A stretch of DNA of 64,000 nucleotides, taken from Eutreptiella sp. 'Long Island Sound 2002'. Taxonomy: Eukaryota > Euglenozoa > Euglenophyceae > Eutreptiales > Eutreptiaceae. This document shows, one piece after another, positions 32,695-43,799 of this stretch. Below the pieces are notes generated by a model. The model saw only the letters and a program-made list of their open reading frames with translations, had not been told where the DNA came from and ran no database searches. Location of the stretch: assembly GCA_964036045.1 (NCBI GenBank), contig OZ038378.1:173056946-173120945 (forward strand), given 5' to 3'. A program made the translations under genes and the position numbers. The first letter of the stretch is position 1. Each line of letters starts with the position of its first letter.

Positions 32695-34726
32695 ATTCTA
32701 TTGCCTTCGGCAAGTCCACCTCGCAGAGAATCTACCGCGAGCAACACACACCCGAAATAGGGTGGAAACTACATAAATACCGGCTAAAACATGCTTTACA
32801 TACCTTGGATGATCATTTTAGGTGATCACGGTATCAAAAAAACAAGTTTCGAAAACTTCGATTTTTGAGCTGCCCAGGGTGAAAAACTGCACTAGCAAGT
32901 TGTGTACCAATCCCTTGGGAGACCCCCCCCCCCCACCCCGGGGACCTAATACCCAAATAGGGTGAAAAAGATGTACATACGGCCTAAAATATGCTTTACA
33001 TACCTTGTATGATCATTTTAGGTGGTCACAATATCAGAAAAACAAGTTTCAAAAACTTCGATTTTTCAGCTGTCCACGGTGACAAACTGCATAAGCAGGT
33101 TGTGTACCAATCCCTTGGGAGACCCCCCCCCCCCCCTTGGACCTAATACCCAAATGGGGTGAAAAACACGTGAATACGGCCTAAAATATGCTTTACATAC
33201 CTTGGATGGTCATTTTAGGTGATCACAATATCACAAAAACAAGTTTCAAAAACTTCCATTTTTGAGCTGTGCAGGGTGAAAAACTGCATCAGCAGGTTGT
33301 GTACCAATCCCCTGGGAGCCCCCCCCGCCCCCCCCCCCCCCCCGGACCTGATTCCGAAATAGGGTGAAAAACACGTAAATGCGGCCTAAAGCATGCTTTA
33401 CAAACCTTGAGTGGTCATTTTGGGTGGTCACAATATCAAAAAAACAAGTTTCGAAAACTTCGATTTTTGAGCTGTCCGGGTTGAAAAACTGCATAAGCAG
33501 GTTGTGCACCAGTCCCTTGGGAGCCCCCCCCCCCCCCCCACCTGATACCCAAATAGGGTGAAAAACACGTAAATACGGCCTAAAACATGCTTTGCATAGC
33601 TTGGATGGTCATTTTGGGTGGTCACAATATCAAAAAAACAAGTTTCAAAAACTTCGATTTTTGAGCTGTCCGGGTTGAAAAGCTGCATAAGCAGGTTGTG
33701 CACCCGTCCCTTGGGAGCCCCCCCCCCCCCCGACCTGATACCCAAATAAGGCGAAAAACACGTAAATACGGCCTAGAACATGCTTTACATACCTTGGGTG
33801 GTCATTTTGGGTGGTCACAATATCAAAAAAACAAGTTTTGAAAACTTCGATTTTTGAGCTGTCCGGGTTGAAAAACTGCATAAGCAGGTTGTGCACCAGT
33901 CCCTTGGGAGCCCCCCCCCCCCCCCCCCGACCTGATACCCAAATAGGGTGAAAAACACGTAAATACGGCCTAAAACATGCTTTGCATAGCTTGGATGGTC
34001 ATTTTGGGTGGTCACAATATCAAAAAACAAAGTTCGAAAACTTCGATTTTTGAGCTGCCTGGGGTGAAAAACTGCATCAGCAGGTTGTGTACCTCCCCAT
34101 TCACTAGGCCATTATTGGTGGAAACAGTCATTTCGCGTCTTTGGCACGGGTTGTGAACGGCCATAAGCAAGGCTACAGACTGCAAAAAACGTCCTTTCGT
34201 ATCCTAGTAGGCATATACTGTCACAACATCCCCACTGGCACCCCTCACGGTGGGTACCACGGGGTTACCGAGGTTGCCAAAACCGCCAACATAGCATAAA
34301 TGGCTGAAAAGTGCATAAACTGCATAAGCGCTCGTCCCACTCCGCCCCATACGAACCCTATGGAGTCGGGACCCGGAAACACTTTTTCGGCTCAAAATCG
34401 AAAAAAACCAAAAGATTCATGATTTTCGACCCAAAAAAAGGGGGGTCATTTTTTCGACATTTTTGACCCCCCCCCCCACCCCCCCACCCCCCCCCCCACC
34501 CCCCCCCCTAAAAAGTGGGTTTCAAGTGGGGGGGGTTTGGGGGGGTCCGGACCAAAAACTCATTGGGGGATGCGTTTATTGCACAAAATAATGATTTTAC
34601 AAGGGGTTAAACTAACAATTCGACCCCTTGGGGTAGGGTACGCGAATAGGCCCAAATGGGGGGGTATGTGGCGTTTTCCCCATATATACGCCTGCCTGGC
34701 TTTGATCTAACAACCTCTGCGAGGTG
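32695..34726. mobile_element. Composite repeat element C1
   Basis: It begins with ATTCTATTGCCTTCGGCAAG and CACCTCGCAGAG (32717-32728) and ends with the exact inverted copy CTCTGCGAGGTG (34715-34726). Inside are seven ~197-bp tandem units (with TAAAACATGCTTTACATACC, TGGTCACAATATC and AAGTTTCGAAAACTTCG), then a ~630-bp constant block starting TTCACTAGGCCATTATTGG and containing opposed C and G runs. The boundaries recur in C2 and C3. No protein is encoded. It behaves like a non-autonomous element or an amplified satellite cassette. Confidence 0.75.
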
Positions 34727-34760
34727 ATTCTATTGCCTTCGGCAAGTCCACCTCGCAGAG
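34715..34760. other. 46-nt hairpin at the C1/C2 junction
   Basis: The end of C1 (CTCTGCGAGGTG) and the start of C2 (CACCTCGCAGAG) form a perfect 12-bp stem. The 22-nt loop contains a second small stem (TTGCC-TTC-GGCAA). The arrangement shows head-to-tail abutment of two elements with no spacer. Confidence 0.85.
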
Positions 34761-36161
34761 AATCTACCCCGAGCAACACACACCCAAAATAGGGTGGAAA
34801 CTACATAAATACCGGCTAAAACATGCTTTACATACCTTGGATGATCATTTTAGGTGATCACGGTATCAAAAAAACAAGTTTCGAAAACTTCGATTTTTGA
34901 GCTGCCCAGGGTGACAAACTGCATAAGCAGGTTGTGTACCAATCCCTTGGGAGACCCCCCCCCCTTGGACCTAATACCCAAATCGGGTGAAAAACACGTA
35001 AATACGGCCTAAAACATGCTTTACATACCTTGGATGGTCATTTTAGGTGATCACAATATCACAAAAACAAGTTTCAAAAACTTCCATTTTTGAGCTGTCC
35101 GGGGTGAAAAACTGCATAAGCAGGTTGTGCACCCGTCCCTTGGGAGACCCCCCCCCCCCGGACCTGATACCCAAATAGGGTGAAAAACACGTAAATACGG
35201 CCTAAAACATGCTTTGCATAGCTTGAAATGTCATTTTGTGTGGTCACAATATCAAAAAAACAAGTTTCGAAAACTTCGATTTTTGAGCTGTCCGGGTTGA
35301 AAAGCTGCATAAGCAGGTTGTGCACCCGTCCCTTGGGAGACCCCCCTCCCCCCCCCGACCTAACACCCAAATAGGGTGAAAAACACGTAAATACGGCCTA
35401 AAACATGCTTTGCATAGTTTGAAATGTCATTTTGGGTGGTCACAATATCAAAAAAACAAGTTTCGAAAACTTCGATTTTTGAGCTGTCCGGGGTGAAAAA
35501 CTGCATAAGCAGGTCGTGTACCTCCCCATTCACTAGGCCATTATTGGTGGAAACAGTCATTTCGCGTCTTTGGCACGGGTTGTGAACGGCCATAAGCAGG
35601 GGTAGACACGGCAAAAAACGTCCTTTCGTATCCTAGTAGGCATATACTGTCACAACATCCCCACTCGCACCCCTCGGAGTGGGTACCACGGGTTCACCGA
35701 GGTTGCCAAAACCGCCAACATAGCATAAATGGCTGAAAAGTGCATAAACTGCATAAGCGCTCGTCCCACTCCGCCCCATACAAACCCTATGGAGTCGGGA
35801 CCCGGAAACACTTTTTCGGCTCAAAATCGAAAAAAACCAAAAGATTCATGATTTTCGACCCAAAAAATGGGGGGGTCATTTTTTCGACATTTTTGACCCC
35901 CCCCCCACCCCCCCACCCCCCCACCCCCACCCCCACCCCCCCCCAAAAAGTGGGTTTCAGGTGGGGGGGGTCTGGGGGGGTCCGGACCAAAAACTCATTG
36001 GGGGATGCGTTTATTGGACAAAATAATGATTTTACAAGGGGTTAAACTAACAATTCAACCCCTTGGGGTAGGGTACGCGAATAGGCCCAAAATGGGGGGT
36101 ATGTGGCGTTTTCCCCATATATACGCCTGCCTGGCTTTGATCTAACAACCTCTGCGAGGTG
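34727..36161. mobile_element. Composite repeat element C2
   Basis: Same organisation as C1 with about four ~197-bp units: start repeat CACCTCGCAGAG at 34749-34760, the constant block from about 35520, end repeat CTCTGCGAGGTG at 36150-36161. It is fused directly to C1 on its left. Differences from C1 in the number of internal units show that the internal array expands or contracts within fixed ends. Confidence 0.75.
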
Positions 36162-36162
36162 A

Positions 36163-36250
36163 TTTCGCGTGGATTTTTTTGTACCGCCCCCCCCTCCCGG
36201 GGTCCCCCCCCCCAAAACTAGCACCCCCTATAGGAATTTTTTTGCGCAAG
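36163..36250. repeat. Dispersed GAATTTTT-bounded repeat D, copy 1
   Basis: GGATTTTTTTGTACC is followed by a C-rich CCCGGGG patch and, about 60 bp on, GGAATTTTTTTGCG. The same order occurs at 38155-38262, 41645-41745 and 43684-43795. Probably a short dispersed element of unknown type. Confidence 0.5.
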
Positions 36251-36375
36251 GAGGATTTGCATGTAACCTTGATTTTGCTCCATTGTGCGCCATGAGGAAA
36301 ATTGGCTTCATAATGGATGAAAACCATATTGGACCAAATATCAATACTACCCTATGCAGAGATGTCAGAGATCGA

Positions 36376-36447
36376 TGGCCCATACCATAGTGGGTCAACA
36401 GTGCCTCCTGAATGGGAAGGTCCCTGGTTCAATTCCTAGGGCAGACA
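36376..36447 (+). other. tRNA-like sequence with Pol III A and B boxes (SINE-like or tRNA relic)
   Basis: TACCATAGTGG at 36383-36393 matches the A-box consensus TRGCNNAGTGG at 10 of 11 positions. GGTTCAATTCC at 36426-36436 is a full match to the B-box GGTTCRANNCC. The 43-bp spacing equals that of a real tRNA. The acceptor arms (TGGCCCA and GGCAGAC) do not pair and the T stem has mismatches, so this is not a functional tRNA gene. A tRNA-derived SINE head or pseudo-tRNA is the likely origin. Confidence 0.55.
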
Positions 36448-36486
36448 ATGTTCGTGCTTACAGGTAGGATGTGCAACACAATGGGA

Positions 36487-37901
36487 ATTCTATTGCCTTC
36501 GGCAAGTCCACCTCGCAGAGAATCTACCCCGAGCAACACACACCCAAAATAGGGTGGAAACTACATAAATACGGGCTAAAACATGCTTTACATACCTTGG
36601 ATGATCATTTTAGGTGATCACGGTATCAGAGAAACAAGTTTCGAAAACTTCGATTTTTGAGCAGCCTAGGGTGAAAAACTGCATAAGCAGGTTGTGTACC
36701 AATCCCTTGGGAGCCCCCCCCCCCCCCCCGGACCTAATACCCAAATCGGGTGAAAAACATGTACATTTGGTCTGAAACATGCTTTACATACCTTGGATGG
36801 TCATTTTAAGTGGTCACAATATCAAAAAAACAAGTTTCGAAAACTTCGATTTTTGGGCTGCCTAGGGTGAAAAACTGCATAAGCAGGTTGTGTACCAATC
36901 CCCGAGGAGCCCCCCCCCACACCCAATACCCAAATAGGGTGAAAATCATGTAAATACAGCCTAAAACATGCTTTACATACATTGGGTGGTCATTTTAGGT
37001 GATCACAATACCATAAAAACAAGTTTCAAAAACTTCGAGTTTCGAGCTGTCCAGGGTGAAAAACTGCATAAGCAGGTTGTGTACCAATTGGGAGGACCCC
37101 CCCCCCACACCCAATACCCAAATAGGGTGAAAATCATGTAAATACAGCCTAAAACATGCTTTACATACCTTGGATAGTCATTTTAGGTGGTCACAATATC
37201 AAAAAAAATAAGTTTCGAAAACTTTGATTTTTGAGCTGCGCACGGTGAAAAACTGCATTAGCAGGTTGTGTACCGGCCCATTCACTAGGCCATTAATGAT
37301 GGAAGCAGTCATTTTGCCTCTTTGGCACGGGTTGTGAACGGCCCTAAGCAAGGCTAGAGACTGCAAAAAACGTCCTTCCGTATCCTAGTAGGCATATACT
37401 GTCACAACATCCCCACTTACACCCCTCAGAGTGGGTACCACGGGATCACTGAGGTCGCCAAAACCGCCAACATAGCAAAAATGGTTGAAAAGTGCATAAA
37501 CTGCAAGCGCTCGTCCCACTCTGCCCCATACAAACCCTATGGAGTCGGGACCCGGAAACACTTTTTCGGCTCGAAATTGAAAAAAACCAAAAGATTCGTG
37601 ATTTTCGACCCAAAAAAAGGGGGGGTCATTTTTTCGACATTTTTGACCCCCCCCCCACCCCCACCCCCCCCCCACCCCCCCCCTAAAAAGTGGGTTTCAA
37701 GTGGGGGGGGTCTGGGGGGGTCCGGACCAAAAACTCATTGGGGGATGCGTTTATTGCACAAAATAATGAGTTTACAAGGGGTTAAACTAACCATTCAACC
37801 CCTTGGGGTAGGGTACGCGAATAGGCCCAAATGGGGGGGTATGTGGCGTTTTCCCCATATATACGCCTGCCTGGCTTTGATCTAACAACCTCTGCGAGGT
37901 G
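36487..37901. mobile_element. Composite repeat element C3
   Basis: Third copy of the composite, with start repeat at 36509-36520, about four ~197-bp units, the constant block from about 37275 and end repeat CTCTGCGAGGTG at 37890-37901. It is separated from C2 by 325 bp that contain the tRNA-like sequence. The flanks of the three copies (GGAAAAA, CAATGGGA, GTGATTTCG, GTGATTTTTT) show no clear target duplication. Confidence 0.75.
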
Positions 37902-37944
37902 ATTTTTTGTTTTTTGTTTTTGTTGCTTTTTTTTGTGCTTTGAT

Positions 37945-39815
37945 TTTGTCCCCTTTGTTGGGGACCCCCGAGAATGCAGGGGCTATGTAGCATTTCTGCC
38001 CACTTTTGGGCCTGCCGATAAGAGGCCAGGGTGGGCGTTGCAGTGCAGCCCACAGACCGGGGATCAATGGTTACTTTGAAAAATATCCTCCTTGCACCTA
38101 CCCAGGGAGGTGGGGTAGATTTGAGGAAATTTCAGGTTTTGGGGTCCGGAAAAAAATTTTGCGCGAATTTTTTTTCCGTACCACCCCCTTCCGCCGGGGG
38201 TATCCCACGAAAAAAAAGCTGTACACCGGTACCAAGAATTTTCTACCCCCCCCCCCCCCTCCCCTGTTGTGCGCTGGGCGTTGGGGACCCCGAAGACGGG
38301 AGGGTGGTGTGGCCTCTTTGCCCACATGTGGGCCGCATTCTGAGTTTGTCCCCGATTTGGGGACCCCCAAGAAGGCAGGGGTTAGGTAGCCATTTTGCTC
38401 CCACGAGAGTCCCCGAGACGTCAGTGCTTAGGTAGCCATTTCCGATCTCCTCCCCGCGCTAGGCGTTGGGGACCCCCGAGACGGCAGGGTTTATGTAGCC
38501 GCTTTGCCCGAATGCGGGCTGCGTTGTGAATTCCTCCGCGATTCGGGGACCCCCGAGATGGAAGGGTGTTATGTAGCCATTTTGCTCCAACTAGGGAGAC
38601 TGAGATGGGGTTAGTGAGCCATTTCTGATTTCCTCCCCCCGCCGGGCGTTGGGGACCCCCAAGACGGCGGGGTGACGTAGCCTCTTTGCCCACGTGTGGG
38701 GCACGTTCTGAATTCGGCCCCAATCTGGGGACCCCGAAGAAGCCAGGGGTTGTGTTGCCATTTTGCTCCCATGAGGGTCCCCGAGACGGCGGTGGTTAGG
38801 TAGCCATTTCTGATTTCCTCTCCACGCTGGGTGTTGGGGACCCCCGAGATGGCAGGGGTGATGCAGCCGCTTTGCCCACATGTGCGCCAAGTTTTCCTCC
38901 CCGTATTGGGTGTTAGGGCCCCCCAAGACTGCAGGGGTGATGTAGCCTCTTTGCCCACATGTGGGCCGCATTTTGAATTTGTCCCCGATCTGGGTACCCC
39001 AAGAAGGCAGGGGTTATGTAGCCATTTTGCTCCCATAAGGGACCCGAGATGGCAGGGTTTAGGTAGCCATTTCTGATTTCCTCCTTGCGTTGGGCATTAG
39101 GGACCACCGAGACAACAAGGGGGATGTAGCCACTTTGCCCATACGTAGGCCGAATTTTGAATTCATCCGCAATTTGGGGACCCTCGAGACGGCATGGCTT
39201 ACGCGCCTTGCGCACATGTTGGCCAAGTTCTGATTTCCTCCCCGTGCTGGCCGCTGGGACCCCTGAGGCGGCAGGGGCAACGTAGCCTCTTTCCCCACCA
39301 GTGGGCCGTGTTATGAATTCGTCTTCGATTTGGGGATCCCCAAGAAGGAAGGGGTTATGTAGCCATTTTGCTCCAACTAGGGAGACTGAGACGGTAGACC
39401 TTAGTGAGCCATTTCTGATTTCCTCCCCGCGTTGGGCGTTGGGGGGCCCCGAGATGGCGGGGTGATGTAGCCTCTTTGCCCACATGTGGGCTAGATTCTG
39501 AATTCGTCCCCAATTTGGGGACCCCGAAGAAGCCAGGGGTTGTGTGGCCATTTTGCTCCCATAAGGGTCCCCGAGACGGCGGTGGTTGGGTAGCCATTTC
39601 TGATTTCCTCTCCACGCTGGGTGTTGGGGACCCCCGAGACAGCTGGCGTGAAGTGGTTGCTTTGCCCACATGTGGGTTGTGTTCAAATTTTGTCCCGGAT
39701 TTGGGGACCCCCAAGAACGTAGGGGTTATGTTGCCATTTTGCCCCCATGAGGGACCCTGAGACGGCAGGGGTGATGTAGCCTCTTTGCCCCTATGTGTGC
39801 CGCAATCTGAATTCA
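37945..39815. repeat. ~75-bp monomer satellite R, array II
   Basis: Same monomers as array I. One isolated monomer (37945-38010) precedes about 250 bp of other sequence, including dispersed repeat D copy 2; the array then runs from about 38270. Monomers at ~38580-38700 and ~39370-39500 are nearly identical blocks, which indicates internal duplication. The two R arrays flank the three C elements symmetrically. Confidence 0.92.
38155..38262. repeat. Dispersed repeat D, copy 2
   Basis: GCGAATTTTTTTTCCGTACC, a CCGCCGGGGG patch, GGTACCAAGAATTTTCTACC and a C run, in the same order as the copy at 43684. Confidence 0.55.
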
Positions 39816-39829
39816 TCACGGGGAGGTGT

Positions 39830-41180
39830 GTGTAACCTTTGCGAACCGCAATTTTGAATGAACATGTGCACGTCGCTGACTTTTGGCCCTTTTTGCCCGT
39901 TATTCCGTGCCTGTTTGCCTGTTTGCCGTGCTTACTTTGCCCAAAATTAAAGGAAAAGAAAAACAAGCAAAATGTAGCTCAAGCGTTTCCGAACACTGCT
40001 TAAATTCGCAAAAAAAATTGTTAAATTTGCGCGTGTATTCGCATGTCTCGTACGCATGTCTCGTGAGCGTTCGCATGTAATTCCCATTCGCGCGAAAATC
40101 ACTCGAAGATTGCACGAATATGCACAATGTTTTTTCATTTCAGCACCTTTCCATGCCTTTGTCCCCTTGTGCAGCTCTGATTTCTCTTGCAATGGCCCTC
40201 TTGCAACATGGTAGCCTGCCCGACCCGGCCGCCGACACCCATGCCCACTTATGGGCCTCCCCCGCCGCCCGCATACACTGGACGACCTCCAAACCCCCTG
40301 CGGGATTGGGGACGGGCAGCAATGGGAGCCAGGATTCCCCGTAGCGCCCTTCTAACTGTTCTGTGTTCCATTTGGAACAGTGTCGCAAAGATTGCGACCT
40401 TTGCACATGACATTTGTGAACAATGTCGCAAAAATCGCACGATCTTCGCACGATTTTCGTGCGATTCATGCACCTGAACCTCCATCTCAGCGTTGAGTGT
40501 TGAGAGTTGAGCCTTGGAAAATTGAACTCGTCTGGGGGTCTTTGGTAACTCGTGTAACTAAGCGCATGTACGCGTTTGCAAGTGTTTTTTGCATCCAAGG
40601 ACGTGGAGAGCATTCATAGGCCGTTGCGAACGGGGCACTAAGGTGGATGCTTTTGCTCGTATTTAGCGGTCGTGTTGATGCCCAAACTCATCTCATCCGC
40701 AAAGGAAAACCACTTGTCCACTCATTCATCAATCCGTGTGATTTGGTCGTGGGTTGCACACAAACATACGTGAACTACAGATTGTTGCAGTCCTCTCTCA
40801 AGAAATGGATCTTCGCCGCCGAAGGTGCATTTTCTAGGTTTGCCGGTTGTATGAGTTTCACGGCGCTCATTTAAGACATTGATACCTCCCCTAGCACACA
40901 CTTCCAACATGCTCTCAGAAAGCAACTCGTGATGTATGTGGAAATTGTGATGAGAAATTAAATGGTGTGCGCGTTGTCCACCTTTCCGACGCAGCAACAT
41001 GTTGTAAACACTTCCAATATCAGCGATTATAACAAGTTGAAGAGCAAGTTGACGAGCAAGAATAAACTGTGTTCGGTTGCGATGCATCCCCGGGCATAAA
41101 CTATGTACACGGTAGTCGTGATGCATGGAACTAGGGGGGTCCTTTGGGAACTAGATTTTTTTTTGTGTGTTAAGGACTGC
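39830..41180. other. Non-coding stretch, no supported gene
   Basis: No credible gene seen. There is a local foldback near 40436-40468 where AATCGCACGA and TCGTGCGATT are inverted repeats around a short loop. Otherwise it is A/T-richer unique sequence with short overlapping frames. Confidence 0.5.
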
Positions 41181-41194
41181 CCTTAGGGACCGCC

Positions 41195-41432
41195 CAAAGG
41201 GACCACCAACCGCCAACCACCAACCGCCACCAACCGCCACCCGCCACCAACCGCCAACCACCAACCACCGCCAACCGCCAGCGCCGACCAACCGCCAACC
41301 ACTGCCAACCGCAACCAACTACCAATCGCCAACCACCAACTGCCGCCAACCACCAAATGCCACCAAAGACCAGTTGCCAACCGCCAACCGCCAATCACCA
41401 CCAACCGCCAACCGCCAACCGCCACCAACCAT
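41195..41432. repeat. CCAACCGCCAC minisatellite
   Basis: Degenerate tandem CCAACCGCCA/CCACCAACCG units over about 240 bp. Frames in all phases are therefore open, giving Pro/Asn/Thr or Gly/Trp peptides that are not genes. A short (TC)n run follows at about 41490-41510. Confidence 0.93.
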
Positions 41433-41644
41433 GGTTGAACACATGCGCTACACGCAGTTCATTTGGGAAAACTGTGTGTAGGAAAACTTCTCTCTCTCTC
41501 TCTCTCTCTTAATGACCCCCCTGTACGGAACGCTAGAAAGGAGTGGTTAATCAACACAGTGGAGGCAAACCGGCAACACACCATGATGCGATGATGACAA
41601 ACTATGGATGCGACTCAAGGGGTGGGGGTGGGGGGGGGGGGGCT

Positions 41645-41745
41645 TCGCGCGTGGAAAATTTTTGTATCCCCTTCCCCCTCCGGGGATTGGTCTCGAAAAA
41701 AAAACTGTGGCGGTAAAACTGTAACATTTGGAATTTTTTTTCTCT
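41645..41745. repeat. Dispersed repeat D, copy 3
   Basis: GGAAAATTTTTGTATCCCC, a CCTCCGGGGATTGG patch, CTCGAAAAAAAAAC and, about 60 bp on, GGAATTTTTTTTC. A diverged copy of the 43684 unit. Confidence 0.5.
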
Positions 41746-42257
41746 CTTGGATAACAACTTGTACAGATTTGGCAGTGGTTGCACCAAATTAGTTACTGTT
41801 TTTGGATAGCCTCTTTGCACATTGCATTTGATGACTTGTTCTTCCCCCAAAATGTGTCAATGCCTCTGCCCCTGTCCCATTGTGCTCCTTGCTTTGCTCT
41901 CATAGGATGTACGGATTGTGCAGAGGTCATGAAGTGTACGGACTTCCGGCAACACCACATTAAAAACTAAAAATTGCCAGTGCAGCAACATGCGTTGCCA
42001 GGTGTCGAATTCAGGGCCCTAGGACCTACGGTAGGCATCCCAAGACCCCGAGGCCCTTATCTTCCTTCCACTTCAAGCCTCAGCAGCTGTCATCTCACTT
42101 GCTTTATTCCTCGCTACATGGTTCATGGACAAACCGCACTACAAATGGGTGGAATTGTATTTGTGGGGAGCGGCTATCAATTTTGACGGTTTAGGACACA
42201 CAACAATTCGCCACCCATTGTCACGGCAAGAAACACAAGGCTAGTATAGCTCCGCCA

Positions 42258-42922
42258 TTGAAGCCAAAGCGCCAATTGCCCATGACACAATTCTTCTCTG
42301 CCGCTGCTGCACCTGCACCGGCTGCCGATGGTGATGTGCCCCCTACTAGAGAGATTGATGGTGAGGATGAGGTTGCAACAAGCACCCCAGAGGCAGAGAG
42401 TGACGCTCTTGCCCTAGGTGCCGATTGGAAGTGCACAGGAGCACTGCCACCTGATGTGCCGAATGCCAATGCCTTGCGCGCAAAAAGAAGAAAGCAGCAA
42501 GGTGGGTAGAGAAAAAAGCAGTGCGGCGGGCAGCCAAAGCTGGTGACCGAGAAGCAGATGCCTTTATGGAGGAATGGGACAAGAAGGACAAAGACTACGA
42601 GCCACGCAGTGGGTCCGAGGAGAGTGAAAGCAACGGGACTAGCGGCAACAGCAGCGGTAGCAGCAGCGGCGGCGGTAGTACAAGCGACACTACACGTAGC
42701 AGCAGCAGTGGTAGCAACAATAGCAGCAGCAACGGCAACAACAGAAACCCGGCCAAAAAGAAGGTAGAAGCAAAGAAGGGCACCAAGCGAGCGGCAGCTT
42801 CCGAGGGCAACGCTAGTGACAATAGCAACAACAACAAGACCCTAGCCAAAAAGCAACCAATCCCTAGCAAGGGCAAGAAGCAGGTAGCAGCTTCCCAAGG
42901 TGGGAAGGCCAAGAAGCGGTAG
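42258..42922 (+). CDS. Possible small acidic/Ser-Lys-rich nuclear protein with PIP box, in two frames
   Basis: The first frame starts at ATG 42258 and opens with MKPKRQLPMTQFFSAA. QLPMTQFF fits the PCNA-interaction consensus Q-x-x-[ILM]-x-x-F-F exactly. It continues Ala/Glu/Asp-rich and stops at TAG 42507-42509. A frame in another phase runs through the same junction (KKKKAARWVEKK...) and on to 42922: READAFMEEWDKKDKDYEP, then a Ser/Gly/Asn low-complexity tract from AGC/GGC repeats, then a Lys/Ala-rich tail ending GGKAKKR. The two halves probably belong to one gene joined by a short intron or broken by a frameshift. The PIP assignment rests on motif alone. Confidence 0.45.
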
Positions 42923-43310
42923 CTCGTGGGGTGCCAGCAGACAAGGCAACTTGAAACGGGAAACAACTCGAAACGTGAAGCGTTGCAGAATGCGAAGCGA
43001 AACGACTACACAATAGAATTGGGCACCCTTGATGTAGTGGGTCAGGCAACACATACCGTGCCGAGCCACAAGGTTGTGCCATCTTGGGGGGGATGCATGA
43101 ACGATGTGCAACGCGCTGCTTCCGACGTACATGTGGCGCTATCTTTTTTGTTTTTGCAAATTATCTTGTTTCCTCTCCTCTTAAGATTTGTCCCATTGTC
43201 CTAAGCAAGCAAACACAACCCGAACCGAACACTGTGTTTGGTTTATGTGCACAGATTTTGGTTGCGATGTGCGTGCAAAAATCACGGAGTGCTGCGACAC
43301 ACAAATCCAG

Positions 43311-43331
43311 ACACACACACACCCACACACA

Positions 43332-43366
<35 letters not shown>

Positions 43367-43368
43367 CC
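43311..43368. repeat. (CA)n microsatellite
   Basis: About 55 bp of CA dinucleotides with CCA interruptions. Confidence 0.95.
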
Positions 43369-43683
43369 ATGGTAGAACCAAGTGCTGAGCCATTGTGTGA
43401 TATGTTGTTGCTTGATCCAAGGGGTACGGGGAAAGAAGTAGTATTGGGGCTCTGCTACTTCTGACCGAGGGAATGTTGCCCCTCCTCCTTAACCACAGCT
43501 GAAGGGTGAGATTCCCTGCCACACTTTGCAAGTTGAGCCAGGGCTGTAGTCTTGAGTGATGGAGCGATGGTGTCAAAAGATCAACATGCACTGTTTATCA
43601 CTTATCATGTTTGTTTTCCATGCAATAAACCAACCATTCGCCTTGAAGCCTCCGCGTTTCATGGAAATTTTGGATATGCGTGT

Positions 43684-43795
43684 AAGGAAAGAATTTTTGT
43701 ACCCCCGCCCCCCTCCCGGGGGTTGCCTGCGAAAATAACAATGTATGGTGTAACCAGGAATTTTTTCTGCCCCCACCCCCCCGCCCCCTGCGACT
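43684..43795. repeat. Dispersed repeat D, copy 4
   Basis: GAATTTTTGTACCCCCG, CCTCCCGGGGGTTGCCTGCG, then AACCAGGAATTTTTTCTGCC and a C-rich run. This is the clearest copy. Its two GAATTTTT-containing ends form an imperfect ~12-bp direct repeat about 75 bp apart. Confidence 0.55.
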
Positions 43796-43799
43796 GTTG

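Noticed and set aside
36376-36447. Functional tRNA gene
   Set aside because: A and B boxes are good, but the acceptor stem does not pair and the T stem has two mismatches.
41485-41512. (TC)n run as another family A terminus
   Set aside because: It is followed by TTAATGACCCCCC, not the GGGGACATTC-type sequence that defines family A ends.
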